Shown: positions 1 through 38,147, counted from the stretch's first letter. The stretch is DNA of 64,000 bases from Echinarachnius parma (GCA_037951105.1 JBAMJV010005504.1:248001-312000); one strand, 5' to 3'. The notes: a model not told the origin generated them from the sequence alone. Made by a program: numbers and translations.

Positions 1-680
1 CCCTGAAATTGCTGTGACGAGATGAACAAGCCGTCCGCCATCTTAACACGGGAAGCGTGGCTTTGGTAATTATTTTATTAGCATGCCCAACTTCCTTGTA
101 TGTAGTACATACCTCGATCAACGCGCGCAGCGACGGGTCTGACACAGAGCGTCATGTTTGCATTTATATACAACATTCAACAATGCATAATATTGGTTAC
201 TGATTTAAACCATAATCTTTACATGATCATAACTCTACCAATCTTCAATCATTCCCCATGCTTAACCCGTCAAATTACTCGATATCTCATTACTACAATA
301 ACCTAATACTTAACCATCAGGCTCTGTCATAACTATTACAACTACAACAATTTAACTAATCCAAATGTGCAAACTGGCACATACTACTACAACGTTCTAC
401 AATCGATCACAATCTATGATCGTTCGATCTATATCTCATGATCGATCCCTACTTAATCATCATCGATTCCCCGATCCTAATCACAATTAATCCCTTAACA
501 AATATTATCCATCCATCATAAATTACCAAACTGTCCTATCTTATACATAATCTTTATCCACAATTATACCCGGTAACATCTAATCCATAGCCTCTTTCCT
601 TAATGCTAATTCAACTCCACCATAAATTATCCATAATTCTAACCACTATTTACTCATAATCGATTCGCTCATATACCCAG
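1..680. other. AT-rich stretch without a recognisable gene
   Basis: I see no exon, repeat unit or terminal inverted repeat here. The sequence is AT-rich with many short 'cataatc' and 'atccat' words. It would be the intron or flank downstream of the sushi exon at 992-1222. Confidence 0.4.
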
Positions 681-699
681 CGATTTTGATAATGCTCGA

Positions 700-950
700 A
701 AAAAATCTGCTCCTTAGTGGGTGCAAGTTTGCACCTCGAAGGGTGGAAATGTGCGCCTTTATGGATGCAAGTTTGCACCTCAAAGGGTGGAAATGTTTAC
801 TCCAGGGGCGGACATGTGCCCCTTTTCAAGGGTACTCATGTGCACCCCTGTTAAGGAGTACACATGTGCACTTTAGGCGTGCAAAATATGGGACAAGACC
901 GTGCACCCCTAGGGGTGCACAATTGCACTCCTATTTCTTAGTGTGCATGA
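700..950. repeat. degenerate 52-bp direct repeat and TGCA-rich palindromic words
   Basis: A block containing 'tgcaagtttgcacct' followed by 'gggtggaaatg' occurs at about 719 and again at about 767. Further words such as 'gtgcacaattgcac' and 'acacatgtgcac' follow. The short open frame here is built from these repeats, so I do not call it coding. Confidence 0.5.
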
Positions 951-991
951 TAACATAGATTACATTTGAAAATGTCATTATTTATACTTAC

Positions 992-1222
992 TGAGGCAGA
1001 TCGGAACACTCTTGTCCCACGACCCATCGTTGCACTCACTCGTAGTACAGGGGCCCGGGTCCGAATCGGAGGAACAGCCCACGGTGTACCCATCTTCACA
1101 CGTGTAAGTAACAGTCGTCCCATCAGTATAGTACGCTCCAGCACCGTCCGTTGTGTTCATCACCGGTTCGTTGACGAAAGTGACCTGCAGGTTCTCAGTA
1201 ACAACCGGCTCGAGGCAATATG
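992..1222 (-). CDS. sushi/CCP exon, duplicate of the third sushi exon of gene A
   Basis: A 231-bp exon, phase 1 at both ends, with a GTAAGT donor at 986-991 and an AG acceptor at 1223-1224. It encodes a complement-control-protein module with six cysteines, a CEDGYTVGC segment and a C-terminal SWDKSVPIC motif, where Trp lies between the last two cysteines as in sushi domains. It is the same length as, and very similar to, the exon at 25671-25901, and the adjoining intron is also similar. It may be a C-terminal sushi of gene A or part of a neighbouring paralogue whose other exons are not visible. Confidence 0.75.
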
Positions 1223-1620
1223 CTGGATTAAAAATGTGCATACATGTGGAGGTCTTAATTTTATCATCTAAAAATGAAATTAGCAGATTTGTTGATATTG
1301 CTGGGAATCGGCACGCGTTGCAATTGGTAGAGTTCGTCACTAAACTATGCCCATCTCGTTTGTTCGTTAAGTTTAAATTTGTACAGGATATTTAGTTTAC
1401 GTTTACAATGGGGATAGGGCAGTTTCTTCAGGATTTTTGCCCTAATCATCCTTCACGTCTTGCTATATATGGCCTATACTGTATAATGGTGACCTCATAT
1501 TTAAGTATTTTTCCTCAGTCGATGTTTCATACCTTATTTAGGAGATTAACAAAAATAAAACATTTTCCTCTTAAAAATCATAGGATTTAGCTCCTAATAT
1601 CAGTGATTTGGCGGAATACC
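1223..1620 (-). repeat. intron segment duplicated from 25902-26290
   Basis: Shared landmarks in the same order include 'aaatttgtacaggata', 'cctcaatcgat' or its variant, and 'tcataggatttag' or its variant. The duplication therefore covers the sushi exon plus at least 400 bp of intron. The copies are clearly diverged, so it is not recent. Confidence 0.6.
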
Positions 1621-2640
1621 TGAGTATTGATATTTTTGTATACGGAATGCAGGTATATATCCCCCTATATAAATTGTACGAGACGAGATAAAATGACATT
1701 ATTCGTTATTCAGAAAATAGAAAAATCGGCCGAGAACTGCCGTATCCTCTTTAGAATGTAATCATAATGTAAGTCAAATAGAGCCGACCTTTAGAACCTT
1801 GCAGGTCATTTGTCGATGTATAAACGATGAGTAACACAACTAAACATGCTAGGTTGAAAGCCCGTCCCTGACTAAAAATAATGTATTATTCGGTTTTATT
1901 GTATCATTCAGTAAAATTATATATTTTACCGTTCAGTTATGCATAAGATTTACTGTTATTTTGATTATTATGAAAACATTTTGTGACGCATGTGTCCAGT
2001 GTTTATATCAATAATAACTCCTATAGGATATTGAAAATATACAGTATCACAAAGGCCATAAATACCAACATTACACACAAAATAGGTTTTATAAATATAA
2101 ATGATATATAATTATGGATGATGTAAATTTTTTTAATAAAGATATATTACTCAAACTAAAAATATTTTAAAAATCACATACTGAGTGATTCACTTGGAGC
2201 TGTAGGGAAGAAAATGATAAAAAAGTTAAGAACAAAATAATAAAATAACAATGGAAGTTAGTTCACCTAGTTTTGCTTTTATATAATTCAGTCATATACG
2301 CCACACTATTTTTTAAAAACACATAATCGTGTAGACCTATACATTATATACCATATATTTTGTTTACATCTGTTGCAATTAAAATGACATTTTATTGTGA
2401 CATTTTTGTTTAGCTGTACGTCTAAATATGTTTTGTCTCTGTATGTATGCATTTATTTATATATTTTTGTATTAATTTATTCATTTTTTTTTAATTATAC
2501 ATTTTTCAATCAATTTGAGACATTAAGACATGATCTAAACAAGTAACTATTCATACAAGGAAAATAACTATTCATTTAAACTTTACATGAAATAATATTT
2601 TGCTATCTTACTTTGATTGCTTTCAGTAAATAACTAATTG
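1621..2640. other. AT-rich non-coding stretch
   Basis: No exon with splice signals and no repeat ends were recognised on either strand. I looked here for the transmembrane exon of gene A and did not find one. Confidence 0.35.
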
Positions 2641-2873
2641 TCTTCGGGATAATTTAAGCCGTGACAAAGTAAGTGCAATGAGTTAGTGAATATCATTTTG
2701 CATTTTTGCTCATTTTTGCTCACCCCCCCTCCCCCCCAAAAAAAAAACAACAACAACAACAAAAAAAACATTCCTTTGTGGACATATCAAAACACGCCAA
2801 TACAGTCACATTTGTATTAATCACTCATCACTTTTTGCACTTGTCAACAAAGTTAATAGATCCCTTTAAAGGG
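2641..2873 (+). mobile_element. TTAA MITE family 2, right-hand part
   Basis: It shares with 27.0, 30.8 and 49.1 kb the words 'gcaatgagttagtgaatat', 'ctttgtggacatat' and 'gtcaacaaagtta', and ends in ATCCCTTTAA. It abuts family 1 at a shared CCCTTTAAAGGG palindrome. An internal C/A tract (2724-2770) encodes a spurious frame. Confidence 0.65.
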
Positions 2874-3340
2874 ATAGTACAGTTTTGGTTAAACTGATTT
2901 TTTAAAACCCAAACCATAATATTGCAAACTATACAAACTAATAGTTATAACTCCACAATGCTCGAAAGGTAAAACAAACTTACAAAAAACTAAGTGAAAA
3001 GCCTGTTATCATTAAAAAAAACGAGCCATCTAAACTCAAAAGGGCGCTTTCTAAAAACTCATTGGTTTCAACCATTTTTAATGAAAAATTGTGTATGTTA
3101 TGTTTTTTTTAAATAATGATGAAATAGATAGGTCATGAACAACTACTTGAAAACCTCTAAGCATTTTTATATATTAAACAAAATTATGGAATAAATCTGA
3201 GTCCCTAGAATTATTCCGAACGGATATATTTATTGATATTTCAGCTGTTTCTGAACCGATTTTGATCAAATAAAGTTTATTCTGTCATCAAAATTGTATG
3301 CTCTTTAAATTTGACACTCAGTTTTCATATCCTCACAAAA
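2874..3340 (+). mobile_element. TTAA MITE family 1, left part, split by a LINE
   Basis: It starts with AGGGATAGTACAGTTTTGGT after TTAA and matches the uninterrupted copy at 46338-46813 up to 'cctcacaaaa'. The matching right end, with 'gcagcgccctctatacca', resumes at about 5670-5725 after the LINE. Confidence 0.75.
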
Positions 3341-5672
3341 CATTATATAAACATGATATGAAAAATACTTGGAAAATGATTAAACAGGCAATGAATGTTA
3401 CTAATAATACATCTGACATATCAAAAATTAAGTTTAATCATGAGATTGTTGAGGATCCTAGGGACATAGTAAATATTTAAAATAATTACTTTTCTTCGAT
3501 TGGTGAAAATCTTGCTGTTAATATCCCCCCATCAAATAAGCATTTTGTTGATTTTTTGGGCCAGCCCAATCCAAACTCTATATTTTTTGTTCCTACTCAT
3601 AAATATGAAATTTTAGATATTGTTTTGAATCTTGATTCTAAGAAAAGTTCAGGCCATGATGCGATTAATAATTTTATTTTAAAGGGCATTGTATATTCCG
3701 TTGTGGATCCTCTCGTTCATATTTTTAATTTGTCTTTATTATATGGCCAGGTACCCAACTCTATGAAAATTGCTAAGGTTATTCCTTTGTTTAAAAAGGG
3801 TGATAAGTTAGATGTAAATAATTATCGACCGATTTCTTTATTGTCCTATTTTTCGAATATTTTAGAAAAGATAATTTATTCTCGGACAGTATCATTTTTA
3901 AGAAATGAAAATATTTGTTTATAATCTCCAATTTGGTATTAGGGAAAAACATAATACTGTACACGCATTATTGTCTTTTATTGAGAAGGTAGCTCATGCA
4001 ATCGACAAATCTTCTCATACGATAAGCATTTTCCTGGACTTCTCCAAGGCCTTCGACACGATTAACATCACGATATTTTACTTTATAAACTTTCACATTA
4101 TGGTGTACGTGGGATGGCCTTGGAGTGGTTCAGGAGCTATCTTTCAGATAGAAGGCAGTATGTATTTTTAAATGATAACTCTTCAGCTCCCCGTAATATA
4201 AATTGTGGCGTTCCACAAGGTAGTATATTAGGCCCACTTTTTATTTATTTTATATATTAATGACTTTTGTCGATCATCCGAAATTTTGTCTTTCGTACTT
4301 TTCGCTGATGATACAAATTTTTTTTTTCTCATAATGATTCTTATAGATTAGTTGAAATTATTAATATTGAATCGAGTCATATTTTATCGTGGATTAGAGC
4401 AAACAAATTATCATTGAATCTCCACAAAACGAAATATATGTTTTTAAGTAAATCTATAGATTCGTTACCGGCTAACATAGTTTTTGAAAACACCCCATTG
4501 GAGTGTATTTCATTCATTACATTTGTTGGTGTAACGGTTGATAATAACCTTTCTTGGAAATATCATATTGATAATATTTGTAAAATTATTTCTCGTAATA
4601 TTGGTATTATTAATAAAGTAAAGACATGTCTTCCTTTTAATTCATTAATTATGCTTTATAGTTCTTTGATACTCCCCTACTTGAATTATGGTCTCATATA
4701 GTTTGGGGTAACACACATGAAACTTTATTAGATAAAGTGTTGTTATTACAAAAGGAGATTATTCGTATTATTTGTAATTCCCCCTTTCGCTCCCATACAG
4801 ACTCTTTATTTTTTAAAAATAAGATACTGAAGGGAAAAGACCTATATTTATTTCAACTTGGTCAATTTATGAATAATTATAATAATAATATGTTGCCATC
4901 TGTTTTTCAAGAAACGTTTTTTTTTTTAAATAGCTCAGTCCATAATTATCCAACTAGACATTCTGAAGAATTTAATTTACCTCTCTTGGGGACCCTCCTT
5001 GCTCAAAATACATTTATATATGAAGGCCCCAAATTATGGAATTCTTAAAGTAATGTAATAAAAAATGCTACATCGATTAATATTTTTAAGAACAAATTAA
5101 AATTGTTTTGATTACAATCTTATGAACATCATTGAAATATATCGCCCATTTATTCTTTCCCCGTCCTTACGTCATCCTAAACAAGGTCATTCTTTACTCG
5201 CGGACTCAAAATGTAATCTGATATGATATATTGTGCCTTCTCATGCATAGCTCCTTTCTAAGCGCAACTCATTTTCACCTGAACCCCACATGCAGCTCAT
5301 CCTTTTGTACCATTGATCACATTTGTACCCCCGATCTCTCACTTCCTTTTGGCAGTGTCTAATTGTTTGTATTGTGCTCCTATCTTTGTCATGTAAAGTT
5401 CTCTCTTGTCCCATGTTGGTCTCTGTTGGCATCCCTTTTTTGCCCTCTCTCTCTATATATATTTTGTTGTAGTCTAGAATGTGTTAATTTAAATATACAA
5501 TATTCCTAACTATTATTTGAGGGGGACACAATTGTACAAGCATTGCTTTTTAGTGGACCCCTCTTGTTTCCAATATGTATATCTCTATTTTGTGCAAATT
5601 ATTATAATTTATTTGTAATGTTTTGTTGGAAGCAAGAATAAATTGAAAATTGAAAAGAAAAAGAAAAAAAAT
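3335..5672 (+). mobile_element. 5'-truncated non-LTR retrotransposon (LINE), Jockey/CR1-like reverse transcriptase, degenerate
   Basis: Broken frames together show a reverse transcriptase. In order they are an N-terminal RT region with KKSSGHDAI and NNYRPISLLS (3556-3924), FLDFSKAFDTI (about 4030-4062), CGVPQGSILGPLFI (about 4204-4245), and the catalytic FADD box in VLFADDT (about 4296-4316). The C-terminal thumb regions are at 4414-5048. Frameshifts and stops separate these pieces, so it is dead. No endonuclease domain precedes it, as expected of 5' truncation. It ends in an A-rich tail (about 5636-5670). Clade assignment is by motif style only. Confidence 0.85.
3556..4316 (+). pseudogene. 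reverse transcriptase core of the LINE (frameshifted)
   Basis: Several adjoining frames carry RT palm motifs: the GHDAI region, RPISLLS, the first aspartate in DFSKAFDT, the PQGSILGP turn and the FADD active site. Frame changes occur near 3924, 4070 and 4250. No intact polymerase can be made from this copy. Confidence 0.85.
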
Positions 5673-5728
5673 TCGCGCAGCGCCCTCTATACCAAAACTG
5701 AACTACCCCTGTAACTCTAACGAGCTAT
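5668..5728 (+). mobile_element. TTAA MITE family 1, right end after the LINE
   Basis: It carries 'gcgcagcgccctctatacca' and a terminal ACCAAAACTGAACTACCCCT, the inverted partner of the left end at about 2874. Confidence 0.7.
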
Positions 5729-5798
5729 AATTATTTTAACATTTAAAAACGACCGAAGCGCTGATAATACCACTGATAATTTAAGTACCTACCTCTTT

Positions 5799-5970
5799 CT
5801 GTTGGACTACCGTCTGTTGGACTACCTTCTGTTGGACTACCGTCTGTTGGACTACCTTCTGTTGGACTACCTTCTGTTGGACTACCTTCTGTTGGACTAC
5901 CATCTGTTGGACTACCTTCTGTTGGACTACCTTCTGTTGGTCTACCTTCTGTTGGACTACCTTCTGTCGG
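5799..5970 (+). repeat. 15-bp minisatellite
   Basis: About eleven copies of the unit CTGTTGGACTACCKT. It reads open in one frame as a Leu/Asp/Tyr repeat (5802-6017), but this is a by-product of a period divisible by three. Confidence 0.9.
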
Positions 5971-6373
5971 GACTGGTTCTAAATAGTGTAGTCATGGGAG
6001 ATGGAAAGTTACTTTGAATCCAACTTATTGTGAATATACATTATTTTAACTAATTTATGAACATAATGAAGGAATGGATGAAGGTTTACACAACTAATAA
6101 AAATAAAGGAGCTTCCAATTACATGTTTTGGTTGCCGGACAGACGGACGGACATACAGACAGACGGAGTAGCGGACAAACGCTATTTGGATTTAATTGAA
6201 GTCTCAATACCACCTTCGGTGGACGAGATAATTATACTGTCATCATCATCGTCATGTTTCTAATCATAATTTGTTATTATAACATCATTGCTCTTATTAT
6301 CATTACCATTATAAAGAACTTCAGTATACCTATTTTTGAAGGCATATAGTCTGAATGTTGTCAGTAAACCTAC

Positions 6374-32670
<26,297 letters not shown>

Positions 32671-32822
32671 TTTCTCTTTTAATTATTACAATAATTTTGA
32701 AGACAAATCCAGTCTTGACGTCTTAGACCGCTATTCTATTGCAATATATCCAGCATCGTCTGCGAGTTTCTGTATCCTTTAAAAATGTAATTTCAATTGC
32801 AGCGGTTTTATCATTATGCGAA
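32671..32822 (-). promoter_or_regulatory. 5' flank of gene A, conserved with gene B
   Basis: On the minus strand this stretch contains 'gaaattacattttt', 'ggatacagaaactcgcagac' and 'tcaagactggatttgtct'. The matching order appears upstream of the paralogous exon at 51371. It probably includes 5' UTR and core promoter. The LTR element begins just beyond it. Confidence 0.5.
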
Positions 32823-32826
32823 CTAT

Positions 32827-33446
32827 TGTCGTGTTGGGATCGGATATTATAATTGTTCAGCAGAGAGGTACATTAATGAAGGAAGCGTGAGGCATATATT
32901 CCGGAGTAATATGTGTTATTTATTCATACTTTAAACTTAAGAGTATTCAAACGGTTCTCACATGAAACAATAGAATGGTATATAATAAGTAGCCAGAAGA
33001 AATAAGCACATGTACTAGCTCAGTGAAGGTCTGAGCTAGTTCTCCCCCTGTTACCAGGGGTACACATCAATATATAGTTTTAGAGTGGTGAGAAAGACTC
33101 TCTCTTTCTTCTTAATCCAAACACATGTCCTCTTATCTACCAAGGAGGTTAAACCTCATTAGGACATGATCAAACGGTTTCTCAAGATAGGGAGGAAGCG
33201 GCAACATCAGAGGTTGTTATTGATGGAAGGGGCAGTCAGGTTTATAAACAAGATAAGATCTGAACAAGGGGGCTTTTGGAAGGAAGTCGAATCTTACCAA
33301 CTTGGGAAATAACATTGATTATAAAACAACAGTGGGTAGGCTTCAGAGGGTCAATAGAGTAAAGATGTTATCTAGAAGGGGCGTGTGAGGGTACTGGTAC
33401 TTTTACTAAGAAGGGGGAGGGTGTGTGATACAACCACTACATAACA
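32827..33446 (-). repeat. 3' LTR
   Basis: 620 bp, TG...CA ends. It contains TTTATT (AATAAA on the element's strand) near its inner third and a 'ctagctcag...ctgagctag' hairpin at about 33015-33041. Confidence 0.8.
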
Positions 33447-33454
33447 TCCCCTTT
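33447..33454 (-). other. polypurine tract
   Basis: AAAGGGGA immediately before the 3' LTR on the minus strand. Confidence 0.65.
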
Positions 33455-34559
33455 GTTTAGAAAAAGAGGCTCCTCTCCGTCTTTTTTTAAAAACAAATTA
33501 AGGGAGAACTCAACGTGTACTGTTTGATAAATGGTATTAAACAAAATATAAACAAATTATGAACGATTGAATGAATGAAGGGTGATAAGTGAAACGTTAT
33601 TCCGTTGTTCCATTTCCTCTTTCTTAAATCACTCTTTCTCTCTCTCTCAATTAAATTATCAAAGTGAGATTATCATATCAAAAAACTTAATCATCGATAT
33701 ACTCCATTTTGCCAATATAATAATGAATATTGTATACGTATACATGTACTAAATCTAAAAATAGTGCAGACTTATGCACAAAAAACAAACTAGTGTAGAC
33801 TTATACACTTAATAATTATGAACATTCATGCAGACTTATGCACTGTTCAGGTTAACAAATTATAACTTCAAAAGTAACGTGCAGACTTTTGCACTAATAA
33901 CACGAATCGACAATTCAATACTTTTCATCATTCCGCGTTCCTTTAACAAGGACAAACAAGTAATCCTAATACTTGTTATGTTATAAAAATTTCCATACAA
34001 TCGTAACCATAACCAAGTTACGTGTAAATGCTAATAATCCAAAGCATCATATCAACGCAATAGCCAAGTATAAAGCAAAACAAATTAACAGGAGCGCTCA
34101 AGGTGTTGACAGCAGTCTATGTTAAAAGGCTCCGATCGGTGTACTTCAAATGAAGTATCAACATAGAATTAACAAACTATCAAACCTATCCTGTTTTGTA
34201 TGTTGCAATATGCAATCATGTTATATCGATGAACATAATGAACAAGTGCATTCAAACTTATCACATAATCGTAACGCAGGATAATTCAACCTGTCTAAGT
34301 CATCAAATTGATGTAATACGATATAATGTCGTCCATTAACAAATATTGTATTGGCTTATCAAGCCAAAAAAAAACAAATCTTAGCACAACATAATTCAAG
34401 TTTGTGCACTAACTATAATTCTTTATCAAAATCGTACGGCATGTAATAGACTTCTAAATCAATCCATACGAGAAACAAATACGAATGATTGTATAGAAAC
34501 AAAATAACCATAATAGCTTTAACATCCCTAAACGAGGGTAATACCAAATTTCCATAAGT

Positions 34560-34860
34560 ATATCAATTGTATAATCGTCTTTTAGCCTTTGTATGTAACT
34601 TGGCTAGGGTCACATTAATTGTGAGTATACTGTAGTCATAAATGTAACTTTGCAAGGGTTACAAAAATTGTAAATACAGTATATAAATGAAAGCAACGGG
34701 AGCGCTAAATGAGGGTAATACCTAATTTCCATAATACCTGTATATCAATTGTATATCAATCGTATGCAACTTCTTAGGGTTACATAAATTGTGAATACAG
34801 TCAATAAATGCAATTTGGCTAGGATTACATAAATTGTGAATACAGAATATATTTACATGC
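34560..34860. repeat. imperfect internal repeats in the LTR element
   Basis: Words such as 'acataaattgtgaatacag' recur several times with variable spacing at about 34610-34850, together with 'gagggtaataccaaatttcc' and its variant. Confidence 0.55.
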
Positions 34861-35584
34861 TCATCAAGAAATGAGTCGATGAAGCAAGCGCATGGAAATG
34901 CAGTACGATCAAACACATTTCCCATTAAATTCAATCACACAAAAATAGGGCTAAAAGGGATCAAAATCGAACAAATACTTTCAAATCTGTTAGTCAAAAG
35001 CAACGTAATGATTATTAAGTCTCACAAACGCGAATGTAATACCTGTAATGCTCATAATGAATGCAAGTTCCCCTTATTCTAACAACAAACAGCACAAAAC
35101 ATGTATAATAATTAATATGCACATAGCTTGTTCAGTACCAAAATCGCAACTGAGACATTCTTCATTTAATTTATGAAGTTTACTGATCTATGTCAGTTTT
35201 TAAATTTGTCAAACTGCGTCTGTTTACTGCATCTATAACCGATTGTACATTCAAATATTAAAACGTTTTAAACTATCCATTCCTTAATAAGGAAATTCCA
35301 ATTCATAATATACTATTGTTATAAAAACTTAACATGAAAGAAAACGAAAAAAAATATCTGTATGCACATGTGGTTTGTTCAGTTTACCAATACTACAGAG
35401 ACACTCTTCATCTAAGAAGTGAACTGACCTTTCTGTCAGTTTTAATAATCGTCATACTGCGACTGATAACTGTTTCTATAACCATGGGCGCTTATTAGAT
35501 ATTAAATTCGTTAAACGTTTCACCCAATTTTAAAGTAACTTTAGCTCCATTCTCCTTTTCAATAAATCAACTATTTATACTTTA

Positions 35585-35945
35585 AAAAAGTATTGTATCA
35601 TCTGATCATATAAATCTTCCTAATCGGCATTTATAATGGTTGTCCGAATAGTATTTCATTTGTCTTGTTGGTCTGTGGTCGTTTTGGTCAAGGTCAACCA
35701 ACAGACAGGCAAATTACTATAATAACAAATATAAATACTGATGAATCAATATAAAATAAAAAGGTAGAATAAGTATTGTATCATATAAATCTTCCTAGTC
35801 GGCATTTATAATGGTTGTCCAAATAGTATTTCATTTGTCTTGTTGGTCTGTGGTCGTTTTGGTCAAGGTTGCGATCAACAGACAAGCAAATTACTATAGT
35901 AACAAATATAAATACTGATTAGTCAATATAAAATAGAAAGTTCGA
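35585..35945. repeat. direct duplication of about 175 bp in the LTR element
   Basis: The block containing 'ggcatttataatggttgtcc' and 'tggtctgtggtcgttttgg' occurs twice, at about 35585-35765 and 35771-35945, with small differences. Looser repeats of about 240 bp precede it. Confidence 0.75.
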
Positions 35946-36238
35946 ATAAGAGCTAAAACAACTAAGAACTAAATTATACTGACACACAAACTAAATTAAA
36001 ACAGTGCAAACTACAAACATATTGTAAATAATATATCTACCAAAAATTACAGATAATGAAAAGTATTACCAAGTAAAAACGATACTACAAAAACTGTTCT
36101 ATCTTACACTCACTCACATACTTGGAACAACAAAATGTTTCACTTACCGAATTCTTCTACATGTTTTTGGGATAGGGGCATAGTTCATTATAGTCAATAT
36201 GATGATCGATATTCATCATCCTCGACCTCCTGTATCGT

Positions 36239-36520
36239 CTACATAGCCACTTGTCCTTGTTCTTCGGTGTTGGCGATATCACTGTCGATGTCGTCATTGA
36301 TGTCGTCCACGATGTCGTACTTGATGTCATCGACGGCGTAGTCGGTGAAATCATGAGCAGTGTCCCTGATGTCTGCGATGTCACGATTACTGCCTTCGTT
36401 GTCGCCGATGTTGTCAGTATCGTGGTCGCCGTCTTCATCTTCGTCGCCATCATCTCCGTCATCGCTGTCCTCGCCAGTTACCGGGCCGCCGTCCTCGAAG
36501 TCTTGGCCGACCAGGTTCAT
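36239..36520 (-). CDS. acidic Asp/Glu-rich open frame in the LTR element
   Basis: Ninety-three codons from ATG at 36520, starting MNLVGQDFEDGGPVTGEDSD and ending EEQGQVAM, about a third Asp or Glu with no Cys. It lies about 400 nt inside the primer-binding site, where gag normally starts. There is no nucleocapsid zinc knuckle or protease motif. Plus-strand frames over the same bases are its mirror. It may be a real element protein or low-complexity DNA. Confidence 0.35.
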   Translation of the reverse strand: MNLVGQDFEDGGPVTGEDSDDGDDGDEDEDGDHDTDNIGDNEGSNRDIADIRDTAHDFTDYAVDDIKYDIVDDINDDIDSDIANTEEQGQVAM

Positions 36521-36921
36521 GGTGCCAGGTGACAGTCAAAGTTGCAGGAGCAGGGCGGCCATTTTATCAGGCGCTCGTTGTAGACTACAGCTGCAGTCAC
36601 ACTGCCTTAAGTTCATCAACTCGTTTGTGTATTTTCCCAAACATTTCAAAACATTGAATGTCGATCCAGGAACACAGGTTGCAGTCTATTGTGATTGTGG
36701 GGTGTTAAATGGTAGCTTCATCTGTTCATTGTATATCACCAAGGTCGATGAAAAGTCTCAATTCTTATTTGAAAAAATCATGCAAATATTCCAACATAGT
36801 TGATGATGATCCTCCACGAAGAAAAAAACAGAAAGTTCAGCTCCAATCACTGATGCACTTGATTGTCAATTAACGAAGAAGAGCTCAAAAATTATGGTAG
36901 AACAAATGTCTCCAAAACCGA

Positions 36922-36933
36922 GGTTCTCCACCA
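36922..36933 (-). other. primer-binding site
   Basis: TGGTGGAGAACC directly follows the 5' LTR on the minus strand. TGG is the complement of a tRNA CCA end. I cannot name the tRNA. Confidence 0.65.
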
Positions 36934-37553
36934 TGTCGTGTTGGGATCGGATATTATAATTGTTCAGCAGAGAGGTACATTAATGAAGGAAGCGTGAGGC
37001 ATATATTCCGGAGTAATATGTGTTATTTATTCATACTCTAAACTTAAGAGTATTCAAACGGTTCTCACATGAAACAATAGAATGGTATATAATAAGTAGC
37101 CAGAAGAAATAAGCACATGTACTAGCTCAGTGAAGGTCTGAGCTAGTTCTCCCCCTGTTACCAGGGGTACACATCAATATATAGTTTTAGAGAGGTGAGA
37201 AAGACTCTCTCTTTCTTCTTAATCCAAACACATGTCCTCTTATCTACCAAGGAGGTTAAACCTCATTAAGACATGATCAAACGGTTTCTCAAGATAGGGA
37301 GGAAGCGGCAACATCAGAGGTTGTTATTGATGGAAGGGGCAGTCAGGTTTATAAACAAGATAAGATCTGAACAAGGGGGCTTTTGGAAGGAAGTCGAATC
37401 TTACCAACTTGGGAAATAACATTGATTATAAAACAACAGTGGGTAGGCTTCAGAGGGTCAATAGAGTAAAGATGTTATCTAGAAGGGGCGTGTGAGGGTA
37501 CTGGTACTTTTACTAAGAAGGGGGAGGGTGTGTGATACAACCACTACATAACA
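36934..37553 (-). repeat. 5' LTR
   Basis: 620 bp, nearly identical to 32827-33446. The three differences seen are single-base changes. Confidence 0.8.
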
Positions 37554-37557
37554 CTAT

Positions 37558-37999
37558 ACACCAACAATGAATTAAAAATATACGTATGTTGGATACAAAA
37601 GTGTCGGAAACTGGGAAAATTCGTTGATGATATTCCAAATACGTAAATTCCAAATCTTGGTCAAATCTCCAATGCAATGATTCGCTTTGTAAACTGTAGT
37701 CGCAATGCGAAATACAAAAATATCTTCCTCTTCATACAAAAGTCCAAAGCGTGTATTGCTTCACTAATGAGAAAGAAGATTATCGATTATCGTGTTGTAT
37801 ATTGATAATAATGGGCGCTAATTATTAAAAGAGTTTGTGTGTTTCTTACTGCTTCTGGTCTTCCTATTAAATGTGTCGCACAAACACGCCGCGTCAGTTA
37901 CTGATAATATTACTTAGTCTTTTGCCAAGACGTGGCATCTGAATGTTAGAAATTTTTGACGAGAGACTGCTATATGTAGTCCCGTGCTTATCTTGTATT
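37558..37999. other. non-coding stretch
   Basis: Flank of the LTR element, in what is probably gene A's upstream region. Nothing recognised. Confidence 0.35.
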
Positions 38000-38147
38000 G
38001 GCCCCGTTGCAAAAAGAGATGCAATCGATTGTAACGTTGCTATTAATTGCAAGTCAGATCATGTGACTAAATGCGCTATTCTGATTGGTTCAAATGTGCA
38101 TATTTTCTGACTTTGCAATTAACTGTACCTCTTTCTGCAACTGGGCC
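38000..38147. mobile_element. short foldback MITE
   Basis: The ends GGCCCCGTTGCAAAAAGAG and its partner 'ctctttctgcaactgggcc' are inverted, with further inverted words 'ttgcaagtcaga' and 'tctgactttgcaa' inside. Confidence 0.7.

Larger units (their letters stand above)
32827..37553 (-). mobile_element. non-autonomous LTR retrotransposon
   Basis: Two 620-bp LTRs flank a 3.49-kb interior. The flanks carry CTAT on both sides (possible ACTAT). Read on the minus strand each LTR starts TGTTATGTAG and ends ACACGACA. The interior has a primer-binding site TGGTGGAGAACC touching the 5' LTR and a polypurine tract AAAGGGGA touching the 3' LTR. There is no gag-pol, protease, RT or integrase frame; the only notable frame is an acidic one (36520-36239). 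The LTRs differ at only about three positions by eye, so insertion is recent. It lies about 150 bp upstream of gene A's ATG. Confidence 0.8.

Noticed and set aside
5802..6017. frame with a repeated LLDY motif
   Set aside because: Translation of a 15-bp minisatellite. No start context or homologous protein is evident.
36251..36803. plus-strand Val/Asp- and Ser/Pro-rich frames
   Set aside because: They mirror the acidic frame of the LTR element, whose orientation is set to the minus strand by its primer-binding site and polypurine tract.
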